From the NCBI RefSeq assembly GCF_963259705.1, contig NC_081851.1, positions 63,458,355 to 63,522,354 of the forward strand: a stretch of 64,000 nucleotides of DNA, read 5' to 3'. The notes below the pieces were generated by a model. It was not told the origin of the DNA, searched no databases, and saw only the letters and a program-made list of their open reading frames with translations. Shown here one piece after another: positions 44,401 through 56,880 of the stretch. Position numbers and translations under genes: made by a program. Position 1 is the stretch's first letter. Each line of letters starts with the position of its first letter. The stretch is from Myotis daubentonii (Eukaryota > Chordata > Mammalia > Chiroptera > Vespertilionidae).

Positions 44401-45190
44401 GAGAGTGCAAGGTGATTTCCCTTCACAACACATACATGTTATCCCAACAAACTACTTAAACTCCTTGGGATTATAGATATGATAAAATGTATTTTTTTAA
44501 TTACCCTATTCCAAAGGTCTTTAGGAACACAATATGGTTTTTTGTTGTTTTTTTTTAAAAGAAAGTCACCCTTAGAATACTTGGTATAAATTTATGGTGA
44601 ACATAATGCTAATAAAGTTGGGTTGAAAGAGAATTGTTTTCCAAGAATGAGTTTGAGGAAAGAAGTGAAAGGAAAAAGTATAAAATTTGTCCTTAGTCAT
44701 TCATTATAATGCTTATTAAAAACAAAACAAAACATTCCAAGTCCAAGTATCTTTCTTTACCTATTTCTTTTACTTTGTAACATATATAATTGCAAAATTA
44801 TCTTTTATGATAACATGTCAGCTACCAATCTACAACAAAAATAATAAAGGGGTGCTTTGTAATAAGAGCTAATTTTCCTCCAGGAATTTAACGTAGAGTT
44901 TCTGATTTCATAATACATTTCAAAGCTCAGGAGACAAGCGCTAAACAAAATGATCACTACCTTGAAAGGTGACAGTGGAGATGTCCACAAATCAAGTTCC
45001 TTTCTGACCTAGTTTTGTGAAGAGGCTGATTGAAGCAGTAATTTCCTGGCCATATCCAGAATCTGAAATATGATAATCACAATAATTAAAGGGCTCCTGC
45101 ACAACCAAAATGGTAGTAAAGAGTAACCTTAATAGGTGCCATATTGTTCTGTCTAATTAAATTAAGTATCAAGTAAGAATGGTTAACAAA
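44401..45190. other. Unassigned sequence
   Basis: No recognised repeat or gene. Confidence 0.4.
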
Positions 45191-45200
45191 ACTCAAAATG

Positions 45201-45424
45201 GCCTGACCAGCATGGCCCAGTGGTTGAGTGTCAACCGTGAACCAGGAGGTCAGGGTTCTATTCCCAGTCACAACATATGCCTGAGTTGAGGGCTCGATCC
45301 CCAGTGTGGGGTGTGCAGGAGGCAGCCGATCAATGATTCTCTCTCATCATTGAAGTTTCTATCTCTCTCTCCCTCTCCCTTCCTCTCTGAAGTCAATGAA
45401 AATATATATATTTTTAAAAAAAAC
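45201..45424 (+). mobile_element. Ves SINE (gaaccaggaggtc-type head)
   Basis: Head gcctgaccagcatggcccag, then tgaaccaggaggtcagggtt, core ggtgtgcaggaggcagccga, and the attctctctcatcattga motif. Direct repeats ctcaaaatg at 45192-45200 and 45425-45433 are the TSD. Confidence 0.95.
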
Positions 45425-45433
45425 CTCAAAATG

Positions 45434-46795
45434 GAGAAACAAGCAGCAACAATTCCTTGAGAAGTTATTTTGCTTTCCTTTGAGATGATGACAACAGGTT
45501 CGCAGATAGTCCATTTACATGCTGGAAATCAGGTGGACTTTTTGAATTGATGAAATGGAATCTCACTGCTAGGTTTTGAAATATTTTTTGACAAGTGCCT
45601 TGGTTGCTTTTATTTACTTGAAGACCTCCCTGAGACTCAGCGTAAGATATGTCCTTGGGCCATTTCACTTTCTGGTAAACTTCTTTATTCTTTCTAATCT
45701 CCTCAGTTTGCCTAGGTATTGCTACCCTTGAAGACAGATTTCTAGCCAATGGACTCTGGAATCATCCCAGGGCCACTTTCTTCTGGCCTTCTGCCAAGAA
45801 CATGTCCTGCTAAACCCAGCATCATGTCCTCCAGTGGTAGGAACACCAGACCACTTCACTTACTCCTGGTAGGTTCCTGCAAAGGACTCTAAAGGGGATG
45901 CTGCTCCAAAAGCTTTGATGTCAAGTCAGAGATACCTAGGATAGCGAGAAGGAGGAGGAGGAGGAGGGAAAGGAGGAGGGGGAGAAGGAGGGGTGGGGAG
46001 CGGGGATGAGTAAGGAGAGGGGGAGGGGAAGGAAGAGAAGAAGAAGAAAAAGAAAATTCTAGTGCAAACAATTGAGAATTGAGTTTACCTAGTACTTCAG
46101 TCTTTCCGTTCTCTGTGCATTTCTTCCTCTCATACCATATGTTTCAAAGGTTAAGTAAGCTATTTTATGCCAGCAGTCAGCGTATCACCTGGCCATACTA
46201 GCATATCAGGAACATTAATTAGTGGATCCATAGCTCAGTGGTGTGGTCAGTTAGAAATGAGGAGGAGAATATCAGAGAAGATTAGGAATCAGCAAACTGT
46301 ACCTGCTGAGCATGTGTCCCACCCAAGCTATGCACTACTCTGGTCTCCCGGGTGGGGCAGTCTCAGACTGTGGACAGGAGGTGCAGAGTACAGTGAGTCA
46401 GCAGCAACTATTTCACAATATATACCTGGGTCAAAATGCACTCAATTCTCCGTGGGGGTTTTTCTCAAGGAATTCCATGGCAGGGAAATTATTTTTTCCT
46501 GCATGTTGCTAGATTACAGAGAATTAAAATAATGGGTTGGAGATACTCCTCTGATGTTCAAGGCATTGCTGTATATCTAAGACCCAGAAACTCAAAAACA
46601 AAATGGATAATTTAGTTCAATGAAACTCATACTTCCAGTCTGCAAACTTTCACAGAAATGACTAAAGTGTTGACAGCTTCCTCTGGTGTAGAACACACAG
46701 ATTTATAGTTGAGTGACAAATTATGAAACATGCATGCCCCAAACCTTGAATATTTAACCTAATATTAAATAAATAGTCTTTACATTAGGGATTAA
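45434..46795. other. Unassigned interval
   Basis: It includes a 94-codon minus-strand frame (45465-45749) and a 121-codon plus-strand frame (46167-46532). Neither shows a recognisable domain, repeat or signal, and I see no neighbouring exon, so neither is called as a gene. Confidence 0.4.
45947..46054. repeat. (GGA)n-rich purine tract
   Basis: The stretch is almost pure purine, gaggaggaggaggagg-type, grading into ggaagaagaaaaag. The Ser/Leu/Pro-rich minus-strand frame here is an artefact of the repeat. Confidence 0.95.
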
Positions 46796-46945
46796 CCAAA
46801 GAAGATATATATGCATAACCAATAGACACAGACAACAGTGTGGTGATGGCCAGAGGGAAGGTGAGGCAGGGGCTTGGTGGAGGTGGGCAAAGGGGTTGGG
46901 CAATGGGGACATCTATAATAGTGTCAACAATAAAAATAAAGAAGA
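46796..46945 (+). mobile_element. Bat L1 3' UTR fragment
   Basis: The strings gcataaccaatagacacaga, caacagtgtggtgatggcca, a G-rich middle, gacatctataatagtgtcaa and caataaaaataaag form the L1 3' UTR and tail of bats. Severe 5' truncation. Confidence 0.85.
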
Positions 46946-48599
46946 AAAGGTAAATTTTAAAAAATAGAAAATGATGTGCATTTTCTTATACAGATAGTTA
47001 CAAGTATTTAGAATACAACTGTAGATTCAGAATTTGAGCTATTGGTACTGAAACAAATCAACAACCAGAGCTAAACAATTATATTAGACTACATACAACT
47101 CATTAAAAAACACCCAATATAAGGGATATCAATTATCCAATATGTAATTAGACAAGACACTAAATAAAATACTTAATAAAAATGTCATCATAGCTAAACT
47201 CTTTCAAATGGTCATCGAATATAGAAGTTATCATTATTTCACTGTTTAATACCTCTATCATATTTTCTTTTATCTTTCCCATGAATAACAAGATATAACA
47301 TGGCTAGAAAGCAAGAAAAAGCTAACAAAAAATCCAATATATTTAATTAGCTGATTCTACAAAAATAGAGTACAAACCCAATAAAATTGTAGGGTTCCTG
47401 TTAAATAAAATGAATTTTGTTCTGATTTAGCATTTTGATTTAGTTTTGTCTCTACTTATGACCAAGTAAGTTACTATAAAGTATGTGTCAAGATATGCTA
47501 CCATAATTGTTTTAGCACAAGGACCTTACCTGACAACATAGGACCAGGGGATAATGAATTAAAGGAAAGAAGAAGAATTGGAAAGGGGAAGCAAGATAAA
47601 GTAAGTGAAAGAGAAGGGACGGAAAGGCTATCTTGTGTAGTACCTAAAACACAGTAGTCATTAAGTGGACAAAATAAGATGAAAAAGGAATAATAAAAAG
47701 CTAGTAAAGATAAAAGAATATGTGATACTTAATTTAAATCTTGACATGAAAATAAAAATGCTTTACTTTGATCATTTCTCCTCATTCTGCTATCTCTTCT
47801 AAAGCAAGGACTTTCCTCCAACCATCCCAAATATGCAAATTCTCCCCCTCTATCTCATTTGCTTTGATGCACTCTTTCTTTATTTATTTTAAATAGTTTC
47901 AGCCCTTCTCCAATTCTAGTCCAGGTAGCTTTGGTGTTTTGGAATGAGATCTACTTCATTTTCAAAATCTGTGTTACCATTACTTGGTGAAAACATGCTT
48001 TAGCTTCTTTCTTTAGAAGTCTTAAGTTAGGTGAGACGTTGGCTTCCTCAGGAGAAAACCCTTTCTCTTAAGGACATCAAAGGTAGTAAGTATTCAATTA
48101 GTTGTGAAGAGCAGAATTGTCCTGCAAAGGCAAAGATGCGATTAGATGGAGTCCAAAATTTAGGGTCCACCAGAAGAGGAAAAGTATCTTTTGAAGAGGA
48201 AGGGAAGACAATTTCATCTCAAAATCAAGAAGGCATGAATCTGTTATTTATTTTGCAAGCAGAGGTCAACAGCCCACTATTTTTCAAGGGAAAACATGTC
48301 ATCCTTTCATTTCAATTAACCTTATAAAACAGTCAATAAATATTTTTGAAAAATATTTCTGGCAACTAGAAAGGCAGAAATTGTTTTAAAGGAAGTTTTT
48401 TATTAAGATGAATGGAGACCTGTGTTGAGTTTAGTGTTCAATCAGATATCCGAGTCAAGAGTCTGGAAGATGAGGTTTCAGAAATTACCTCAAAGGCTGA
48501 CTTGAAAGCCCTCCTCACTGCCTATAAGACTGCATGAGTGTCTAGAAAGACCAGATTCCTGGGGTTTTTCCTTTACTACTCACACAGAACACTTCACTT
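46946..48599. other. Unassigned AT-rich interval
   Basis: No named repeat. The 98-codon plus-strand frame at 48031-48327 is Lys/Glu-rich but shows no domain. A/G-rich patch near 47555-47620. Confidence 0.4.
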
Positions 48600-49475
48600 C
48601 TGGCACTACTGGTCACCAAATGTGTGGGTTTTTCTCCCACACCAAGCAATTCTCATTGACACCCGCTGATTTTCTTATAATTCAATTCAATTCTGCAACT
48701 CTCTACCTGGAGTTAGAGTCAAATCCCACAAATGAAGGGTTCAGTTCTATAAGATTGCCCGCACTTCAGACACAGATCACAACTCCCAAGTTGTCACCTG
48801 TACATCAAACCAACAGGTAGTAAGTTGGGGTTTCCATGAACCTTCCTTGGATTTAATAATTTGCTAGAATGGTTTACAGAACTCGGGGAAACACTAACTT
48901 ATGTTTACTAGTTTATTATCAGGAATATAATAAAGGTTATAATTGAATGGTCAGGTGAAGAGAAACACAAGACAAGGTATGTGGGCAGGAGTTTCCATGC
49001 CCTCTCTGTGAGCACTTCCACATGTTTATCATCCAGGAATTTCTCTGAACCCTGTGCTTTGGGGAATTTTATGGGGGGTTCATCCTGTAAGCATGCTCAA
49101 TCCTTAACCCAGTTACCAGTTTCTCTTCCTTTCTAGAGATCGGGGGTGGGGTGGAAAGCTCCAAGGTTCTAATTATGGCTTGGCCTTTCTGGGGACTAGT
49201 TTTATCCTGAAAGTATCCAGAAGCCCACCAACAGTCACCTCATGAGTACAAAAGGCAGTGCTATCACCCCGGAAAGTCCAAGGGTTTTAGAAGCTCTGTG
49301 TCAGGAACCAAGGTCAAAGACCAAACATTAGAACAAAATGTGCTCCTAGTGTGCTTAGCACTTACGAAATTTCAAGGATTTTAGGAACTCTGTGCTAAAG
49401 AACTCTGTGCTAAGAACTGGAGATTTTATATATATATATATATTATTTCAAAACAAGAAATATCCAGAAACAATT
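48600..49475. mobile_element. Ancient mammalian LTR-type repeat
   Basis: The block contains ggtttacagaactcggggaa, ctagtttattatcaggaata, ccatgccctctctgtgagca, gtgctttggggaattttatg and caagggttttagaagctctg, in the order of an old mammal-wide LTR. The subfamily and orientation cannot be fixed by eye. Two direct copies of aggaactctgtgcta / aagaactctgtgcta occur near 49383-49415. A short ta run lies at about 49427-49443. Confidence 0.6.
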
Positions 49476-49923
49476 CAAAGAGCAAGGATAGTCTCCTGAA
49501 GTAATGGCCCATGTCTTTTCTCCCTTTTGAGATATTGAAGATGAAATTGCTATGCATTATTTATAACCTTCTGTAAATAATGTGTCTAGTTTTTAACTTA
49601 TCCCAAGGCTAAATTGTTGCAGATACTGTGGTTCTGAAACTAACAATTTAGAAAACGGACACGAAGTTAATTTTGAGCTAATATGGTTGAAAATCTAATT
49701 ATTATAATACTTTTACAGGGAAAGTTTTTTGTACAAGGTGTGATGATGCTAATGTTACCATTAGTTAAGTAAATAATGTTTCAAAATCTCCTTGGGAAAA
49801 TAAAAATAAATTGAAGACCTTGGTTCATAAACAGGAAAAGAAATAATAATCTAGAGAAATTGAAATGATGTGTTTTATTTATTAAATAAATAAAAAAGAA
49901 ATAGTATTATCATATAGTTAAAA
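49476..49923. other. Unassigned AT-rich DNA
   Basis: No recognised element. Confidence 0.4.
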
Positions 49924-49931
49924 GTTTAAAG

Positions 49932-50157
49932 CAAAGGTGGGAAGCATTTTGTTTCTGCCCAGGCCCATTTGGATATTTATAACATCATTCGCCTAATATA
50001 ATTCACTTAATATAAATTTATGTTACTATGAAAAAAGCTCCTAGATTTATTGAATTTTTTGAGTCCTGCTTGCAGTTGCTTTGGCAGGGCAGACTAAATG
50101 ATTGCGTGAGGCTTATAAGGCTTATAGGACCCATGAGCCAGATGTTCCCCACCCCTG
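49932..50157. mobile_element. Non-autonomous hAT element (ggtgggaa…ttccccacccctg family)
   Basis: The left end caaaggtgggaagcattttg and right end gatgttccccacccctg are imperfect inverted repeats. The interior carries catttggatatttataacat and ttgctttggcagggcagact. Flanks gtttaaag (49924-49931) and ctctaaag (50158-50165) agree at six of eight positions, a worn TSD. Confidence 0.82.
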
Positions 50158-50165
50158 CTCTAAAG

Positions 50166-51464
50166 AGTAAAGCTAATGAATTCTAATAACATAATAGATT
50201 TTAATAAAATGAAATAAACATATTCTGAAGAAAACATATGTCCTTTTACACAATTGAAAATGCTATTCCTATCTTCAATGAATAAATTTGAAGATCATGT
50301 CTGTGATTGACCCCTATTTGTAGAATATTTAAAACACAATTTTAGAGTTGATACTATTATCAGAGAACCATTTAATTTGTATTAGTTTTGACAACTATAA
50401 TAATTTCAGAAAAGAGAATGAAATGTGGAATAATTAAATCTTTCTGCAAAACTAAGTCAACATTGTGTATCCACATTCTAAACAAGGTTTAGTATTAAAT
50501 ATTTAAGCTATAAAATATATTATTGGAATTAACATTGTGAAAAAACCATTAAGGATAAAAACTAGAATTGACACAGCTCCTTATACAAATATTGCCTGTT
50601 TCAGAATAAAGAGAACATTTTTTTTATCATTACTAGAGATAGGAGAGATTAGAGAGGAATTTTGGAAATTCATTTACAAAAATTAAAAAAAAAATCTTGG
50701 AGCAAAAGGTTTATAGAGACAGCAAGTGAGAGATGTTGAAAGCCAACTAGCTGATCCACCTAAAACAAATTTGTCAGCTATGGATAATCAATGTTTTTTG
50801 GTGAGGTACATTACATGAGTTATTGAATACTAGGATATTTTCTCTTAAAAACTATATGGTACCCAAAATAATTTAGGTTTAATGTGAGTATATTGAAAGT
50901 TTCATGTATGCCAAACTCACACCCTTTTCTACTGACTTCAGTCCTGAGAAAGAGACAGAATGTATAAGAAAAGGGGGAGGAAGGAGGGAGGGAGGGAGCA
51001 CATAACTACCTGCATCTGTTGAGACAAGTACCATCTTGATACCCAGAGGTTGCATGGTTTTTGATGTCCAAGTTGCTGACTCGATTGAATGCTGGGGTTG
51101 GACGTGAAGGGGGGCAGAGAGTTGTGATGGCATTTCAGGCTGGTGTAATGCAACTGCGTACTCGGAATACTTCTATAAAATTCATCTCTCACTGCAGCTA
51201 AGAATAGTGCTGCTGAAAGGAAAAAAAATCAGAAAGGGTTTGCAAGGATTCTTCTCTACGTATAATAAGAGCTACTGCAAAAATGCATGGGATCATTTCC
51301 ATTATCAGTGATGTAAAATATAATGCATTTAAATAGTTAAGCATGAAATTAGTCTGAAACATGCAACTAGAGTTCAGCCCAAGAATCCCTGTAATTGACA
51401 CTAGACAACACAACAGACATTTCCTGAAACTTCTTGGCCACTGATATGACATGCTGCATCTCTT
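50166..51464. other. Unassigned AT-rich DNA
   Basis: No named repeat. A ggagggagggagggag purine patch sits at about 50975-50998. Short open frames at 50879-51452 lie on one strand in different phases and have no recognisable features. Confidence 0.4.
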
Positions 51465-51850
51465 TATTCATCCTTTTACTCATTTTTTAAAGAACTTACC
51501 GAAAAGTAACTTACGCAAGTCACACACTACAGGATGTGAGGATTCAACTAGAAAAATGATTTCATGAATCCTGCCCTCAGGGAGCTTATAGCCTAATAGG
51601 GGACAAAGGGAAGATAAATCCTGCATATAAATGGCTATGGGGCTATGAGCTACATCGTAAGTACCGGGGTAGAGTTACAGTAAAGCACTGTACAGTTTCA
51701 TCCGAGAGAAAGGTCAACTATAGCAAGATGCCTTCAACAGAAGGTACCTTTGAGCTGAGCTTTGAGGGGTCTGTAGCATTTGGGGGGCAGGGTACTCTAC
51801 ATAAAGAGCTACAAAGATATAGAGACAGCTGGCACAGGAATCTATAAGAA
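51465..51850 (-). repeat. LINE L2 3' fragment, minus strand
   Basis: Complement of the L2 3' end: tcatccttttactcattttt, cctgccctcagggagcttat, agcctaatagggg, then gtacctttgagctgagcttt and agctggcacaggaatct. Diverged. Confidence 0.65.
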
Positions 51851-53238
51851 TTAAAGTGGGTGCACATGCAGAGTCATTTACACTTTAAGAATTAACTTGT
51901 GCACTCCATTGACCCAGCTATTTTATGTTTACCCAGAGAAGCACTGAATGTGCATATACAGGGTGGCAGGTGAAAGGGTGTGACAGATTTTTAAGAAATG
52001 ATGTTAAGGAAAAAACACACACCACTACACCACATACAATATGGTATTATTTAAATTACACACACATAAATTATATTGCTTATAGGTGCATAGATATTAT
52101 GCACACATGTATGTTTTATGAACAGAACCAAATCAAAAGCATTGGTTTCCTTTGAAAGTTAAAACAGAATAGAGGTAATAATGTTATTTTTAATGAGGAA
52201 AACAGATTTGTGTATTCCCCGGGTAATAAAAGCTAATTAAAATCTACCACCGCACATAGCTAACAGTACACGCACTCTTACTTTTTTTTTCAGTCCTCTG
52301 AAATGACCTTGTTTTGTTTTATTCTTTCTGATTGTCCACTTCATTTTACATATATACTTTTGCTTCCTATGAGTTAGTGTTTTTATGGCAAAGTAGCGTA
52401 CCCTCTTTGTTAGTTATGATAAGGTTTTCTTGTGAGAATTTTTTCACAACGTACATCACAGACATCAAAAGATAAGTGCACAATGAATAAAATAATATTG
52501 GGTGATTATTAGTTTTCTTCTTTCTATGTTAGGGACATGCTCTCCTTGCAATGGAGTGGCTGTATTTTTGCATATGTCACTTTACAATGTATTAGAGAAA
52601 TTCCCACTGGTAGTAAAAAATTTTAGGGAGAGGATTAGGTGAACAGAAATGCAATTACCATGATGGTTTCTGGCCAAGATACCAGGATCACTTCTCTGTT
52701 AAAACGTGCTGAGAATCTGTTTCAGGTGTGCGAGGTCAGAACCTGGCTCTTGCGTCTCATTGGAAATCACAGCCTCTGTCAACACAGCAGGTCTTAACAG
52801 CGTGTTCTATGGCTGACTGACAGGGTCTCGGCAGAATGAAAGGGGACACATTTCATTTCCTACTTCCTTCAACTCTCTCAGCAGTTCCCTTTTCTCCCTG
52901 AAGATAACCCATGAAGCAGAGACTGTTAAAAACCCGCCTCCCTGGGAATAGCAGCCTGATGCTGCTGAGACCTGCATCCAAGTGCCAGGTGTGAAGGAAG
53001 CAGTTATAGCAGCAGGGAACAGAGACACTGAGAGGTCCCCTCTGCACAGGCAAGAGGATTTGTCTCAAATGGCATATCCTGTTGCTCCATTCTTTCCTAG
53101 TAATAATTAGAGGACTTCAGCAATTATATTTGAGAAGAGGAAAAATGAGCATGGCCTTAAATTTTTATTTCAACCCACAGTATATCTTAGGCCTCCTCTT
53201 ACGTCCTTCTAAATAACGTAACTTGCCTTTATTAGATA
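51851..53238. other. Unassigned sequence, possibly with old L1
   Basis: A stretch at 51900-52150 faintly resembles the 3' part of an old L1/HAL1 but is below a confident call. The rest is unassigned. Base 53238 is A, so T follows the neighbouring HeliBat's 3' end on its own strand. Confidence 0.35.
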
Positions 53239-53928
53239 CTAGGGGCCCGGTGCACGAAATTCGTGCACTGTGTGTGTGTGTGTGTATGGGGGGGGGTGTC
53301 CCTTAGCCCAGCCTGCCCCCTCTCACATACTGGGAGCCCTCAGGCGTTGACCCCCATCACCCTCCAATCGCAGGATCAGCCCCTTGCCCAGGCCTGACGC
53401 CTCTGGCCTAGGCATCCGGCCCGGGCAGCGGGGACCTACAGCTGCAGCGGCCCCGCGATCGTGGGCTTCGCTTTAGGCCCAGGCAAGGGACCCCTAGCTC
53501 TCGGGACTGCCAGCTTCGACCGTGCCCAGCTCCCATCGCTGGCTCCACCCCTACTTCCTGCTATCACTGGCCAGGGCGGAAAAGGCACCTGATTCTCCGA
53601 TCATGGCTGGGGGGCAGGGCCAAGGCGGCCCCAGGGCCGCCTTGGCCCTGCCCCCCAGCTCTTAGCTCCCCCCTGGGTTTCCGATCACTGTCAGTGGCAG
53701 GGGGCTTCTTCCTGCTTTCCCTTTCGCCTCCCTGCATTGTGCCTACATATGCAAATTAACCGCCATCTTGTTGGCAGTTAACTGCCAATCTTAGTTGGCA
53801 GTTAACTGTCAATCTTAGTTGGCAGTTAACTGCCAATCTTGGCAGTTAATTTGCATATAGCCCTGATTAGCCAATGAAAAGGGTATCGTCGTACGCCAGT
53901 TACCATTTTTCTCTTTTATTAGTGTTGA
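53239..53928 (-). mobile_element. GC-rich 690-bp HeliBat with hairpin and palindromic repeats
   Basis: The minus-strand 5' end tcaacactaataaaagagaa (53928) follows an A, and the 3' end has a strong hairpin gtgcacgaatttcgtgcacc followed by ggggcccctag (53239) before a T. Inside are a perfect 25-bp inverted repeat (arms 53607-53631 and 53634-53658, 2-nt loop). Three 24-bp units based on ttggcagttaactgccaa lie at 53771-53842. A gt run lies near 53270-53286. No Rep/helicase sequence. It is far more GC- and CpG-rich than its surroundings. Confidence 0.93.
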
Positions 53929-54785
53929 TCATTCCTTCATTTCAACCCTTGAACTTAATTTTGTCTTTTATTATTAAATTTTATAGATAAAATATCTGTT
54001 ACCCTAGACATTGGTCTATATACCATAGTCTTTCTTTTCTTGAAATACGTGTCACAAGTCAAAAAGAGTCCCTGGAAGACATATTTGTATAAGCAGAAAC
54101 CTTGGCTTTCCCATTTCCCCAGAGTTGACATCAAGCTATTAGTACTAACACAGGTCTGTGTGGGGCCCAGTGGGCTGGCATTGTTCCATGCCTACCAGAC
54201 CGTAGGAGGGACACCTTATTTGGCTCTTCAAGCTGGCATTGCTTCTTCATTTGATATTAAACAAAAGCTGGATGCCGGAACAGGGAGGCATTCTGCAATG
54301 TAAGCACCAGAGGAAAATTTAGACCAGAGCATTTGCTGATCCATATGTTTTTATTGGGCTTGTTATTTTCATTTTCACAAAGGTAGGACATATGTAAAGA
54401 ATGACCTTGAAATTATCTCTGCCTATTTCACACGTTTACTTGTGAATGCAACACAAACATACAGAACATAACCTTCTGAATTAAAATAGCACTTTATTTT
54501 ATTGTATGTGAGATTGGAGTTATGTATATTATCTACTACTTAAAGTATAAAAGGTGTTATAGTGTGTGTATGTTTCTCTGGCTTTGAGTCTAACAGTGTG
54601 AGTGTGGGGGATGAGGGTGTAGGGGGAGTGTTCTATATACATAAATGCTTCAAATGAGACACGGGTTGTACTAAAACGATAGCAGTGTATCAGGACTTTT
54701 GTTCCAGGTGTATGGGGGATGGCAACTTTATCCTTTAAAATTTAGAAAATACTCTACAACAATCCACCTTGAATGCTTTGCTTCT
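53929..54785. other. Unassigned sequence
   Basis: No named element. The 87-codon plus-strand frame at 54040-54303 has no recognisable domain. Confidence 0.4.
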
Positions 54786-54793
54786 CACTAGCC

Positions 54794-55000
54794 CAGTGGT
54801 TCTCAACCTTCTGGCCCTTTAAACACAGTTCCTCATGTTGTGATCCAACCATAAAATTATTTTTGTTGCTACTTCATAACTGTTTCTACTATTATGAATC
54901 GTAATGTAAATATCTGATATGCAGGATGGTCTTAGGTGACCCCTGTGAAAGGGTCGTTCGACCACCAAAGGGGTTGTGACCCACAGGTTGAGAACCGCCG
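54794..55000 (+). mobile_element. Non-autonomous hAT element (cagtggttctcaacc family)
   Basis: Exact 8-bp TSD cactagcc at 54786-54793 and 55001-55008. The right end is ggttgagaaccgccg, with the terminal ctg mutated. Same deleted internal form as 35238. Confidence 0.96.
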
Positions 55001-55008
55001 CACTAGCC

Positions 55009-56880
55009 TAACAATGAAGACCATCTAACAAGTTCTTGAGATTCCTTTAATATCCTACTCTGTGATTTTTAAACTAATGCTTATAACCAGCCACTCTTCC
55101 TCATAGGTCCCACTAATAGTTACCGAGAATATAAGTATCACTTGGAAGCCAATCCATTTTATAATTAAGTGGTGCAACTTATCTGTGGAAATAATAAAAT
55201 GATCCCAGGTTATTACTTCATATAAAATGGAAAAATTACGTCTAATATTTCGTCTTCTAAAAAGATACGTGTTCAGCTCTTCAAGTTTAAACCCCTTTGG
55301 TTACACAGCCTTGAAGGACACCATAAATCTCTGTCTACGTTAGGGAATTAGTTAATTACTTCCCGATTTACTATGCATACTAAAATGTTAACACAATATT
55401 CTAGTTAGAATAAGAAGTCTTTATTTGTAGGACAAGTGTATGGGTATGCAAAAATAGACACATGAAAGCCCACTTGATGAAAGAATCTTGAAAGCATTGT
55501 TTATATTTATAAATTAGTTAAATACTAAAAACAAACTGAGTTTGGCCTCAAGGATAAAAACTCTCTGTGATGGAATTGAATTAGCTATATTTGACAGTGA
55601 AATCTTATAATTGCAATGTAATTAAAATTGTTTTGTTGTGACTTATTTACCTTAAGGATTTTTATGGTTCTTATTGGCTGTTATCTCTGAATTCTAAAAT
55701 AGGTAATGAAAACATGGGTATTCCAGTAGAGGCTGGAAATTATCATGTTCTCACTTATTGTGAAGACCAATGGAAAAAATAATTCCTTTTTTTTAATTAA
55801 AAAAATAGTTTTATTCAAACTGTTTCTTGAGGCAGTTTATTGGTGAGTATTTAAAGATATTGAAGAATAAGCAAATAGCTATTTGAAAGGGGAAAAGAGA
55901 CTTTTCCCCTAGTTTTATGTTATTTAGTTTGACTTTCAATTGCCAAGCTCTTTCCATGGATTCATATGTTCTTTGATAACCATTTATTGGCATTTTACTC
56001 AACCCGACAACTGGGCTCATCTAATACACTTAACACTTGAAGTAATATGCACAAAATAAAACCAAATGTCTTTTGATTGTGGCATGACAGAGTAACTTAT
56101 ACCAGACTAGTTTTTCCACCATGAGCAAGTATAAAATAGGACAAAATATACTATGCAACATTTTTCAGACTTTGGAGAATAGGCAGTGCAGAAATATGAT
56201 TCTTGACAGAAGAGAAACACAAGATGTAATCTCTATGGTCACTCCAATTTTCTGTCTTACGGTTTATTCCAGACAACAGCATAAGGAAATGGATTCTAAG
56301 CAAAGTGTGGCAGTATTGCTGAGCAGAGGAAGCAGAATCCAGAGCTCAGCCTACTGACGTGGCTGAAAATTATAGTGTGGGATATTGGGAAGAAGATTAC
56401 TGCACAGAGAAAGACCTTGTTAAGTCCGTGGAAAATCACAAGGCTGCACATATGCAGGATGAAATACATGAAGTATAGCTGGTGGGAAGCTGAGCACTGA
56501 ACAAAGATCCTATGGGTGAAAAAACAAAACCAACGAAAAACAAGGAGATATAGGAATGCCCACCCGAAAGAGGCTAGAGATCATGCTGAATAACTCTGAT
56601 GATCAACTGATATTTCAAAAGGTCATAGCTTAAAAGGAGAACTACTTGAGCCATTTAGTAAGGCTTAATAGACCTAACACAGCTTAAAATCAAGCTCCAT
56701 TATTATCACTTTAATCCACCAGTAAATTAATTGCCTCCTAGAACAAAACTCTCTTGTTTTAAAGGAAGACAACAAAATTGAGAAATTTAACACTCTAGCA
56801 TTCAAAATATCTTTTAAAAACCTAAAAAGTGCTAGGCATATAAAAAAGCCTATAATTAAGAAAAACAAAAACAATATTAA
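55009..56880. other. Unassigned AT-rich interval
   Basis: No recognised repeat over almost 1.9 kb. Short frames only. It is among the most repeat-free stretches in the window. Confidence 0.4.

Noticed and set aside
46167..46532. 121-codon plus-strand frame
   Set aside because: Longest frame not tied to a repeat, but with no domain, signal peptide, splice context or neighbouring exon. This length is expected by chance in 64 kb.
51900..52150. Old L1/HAL1 similarity
   Set aside because: Only faint word matches, too diverged to place boundaries or orientation.
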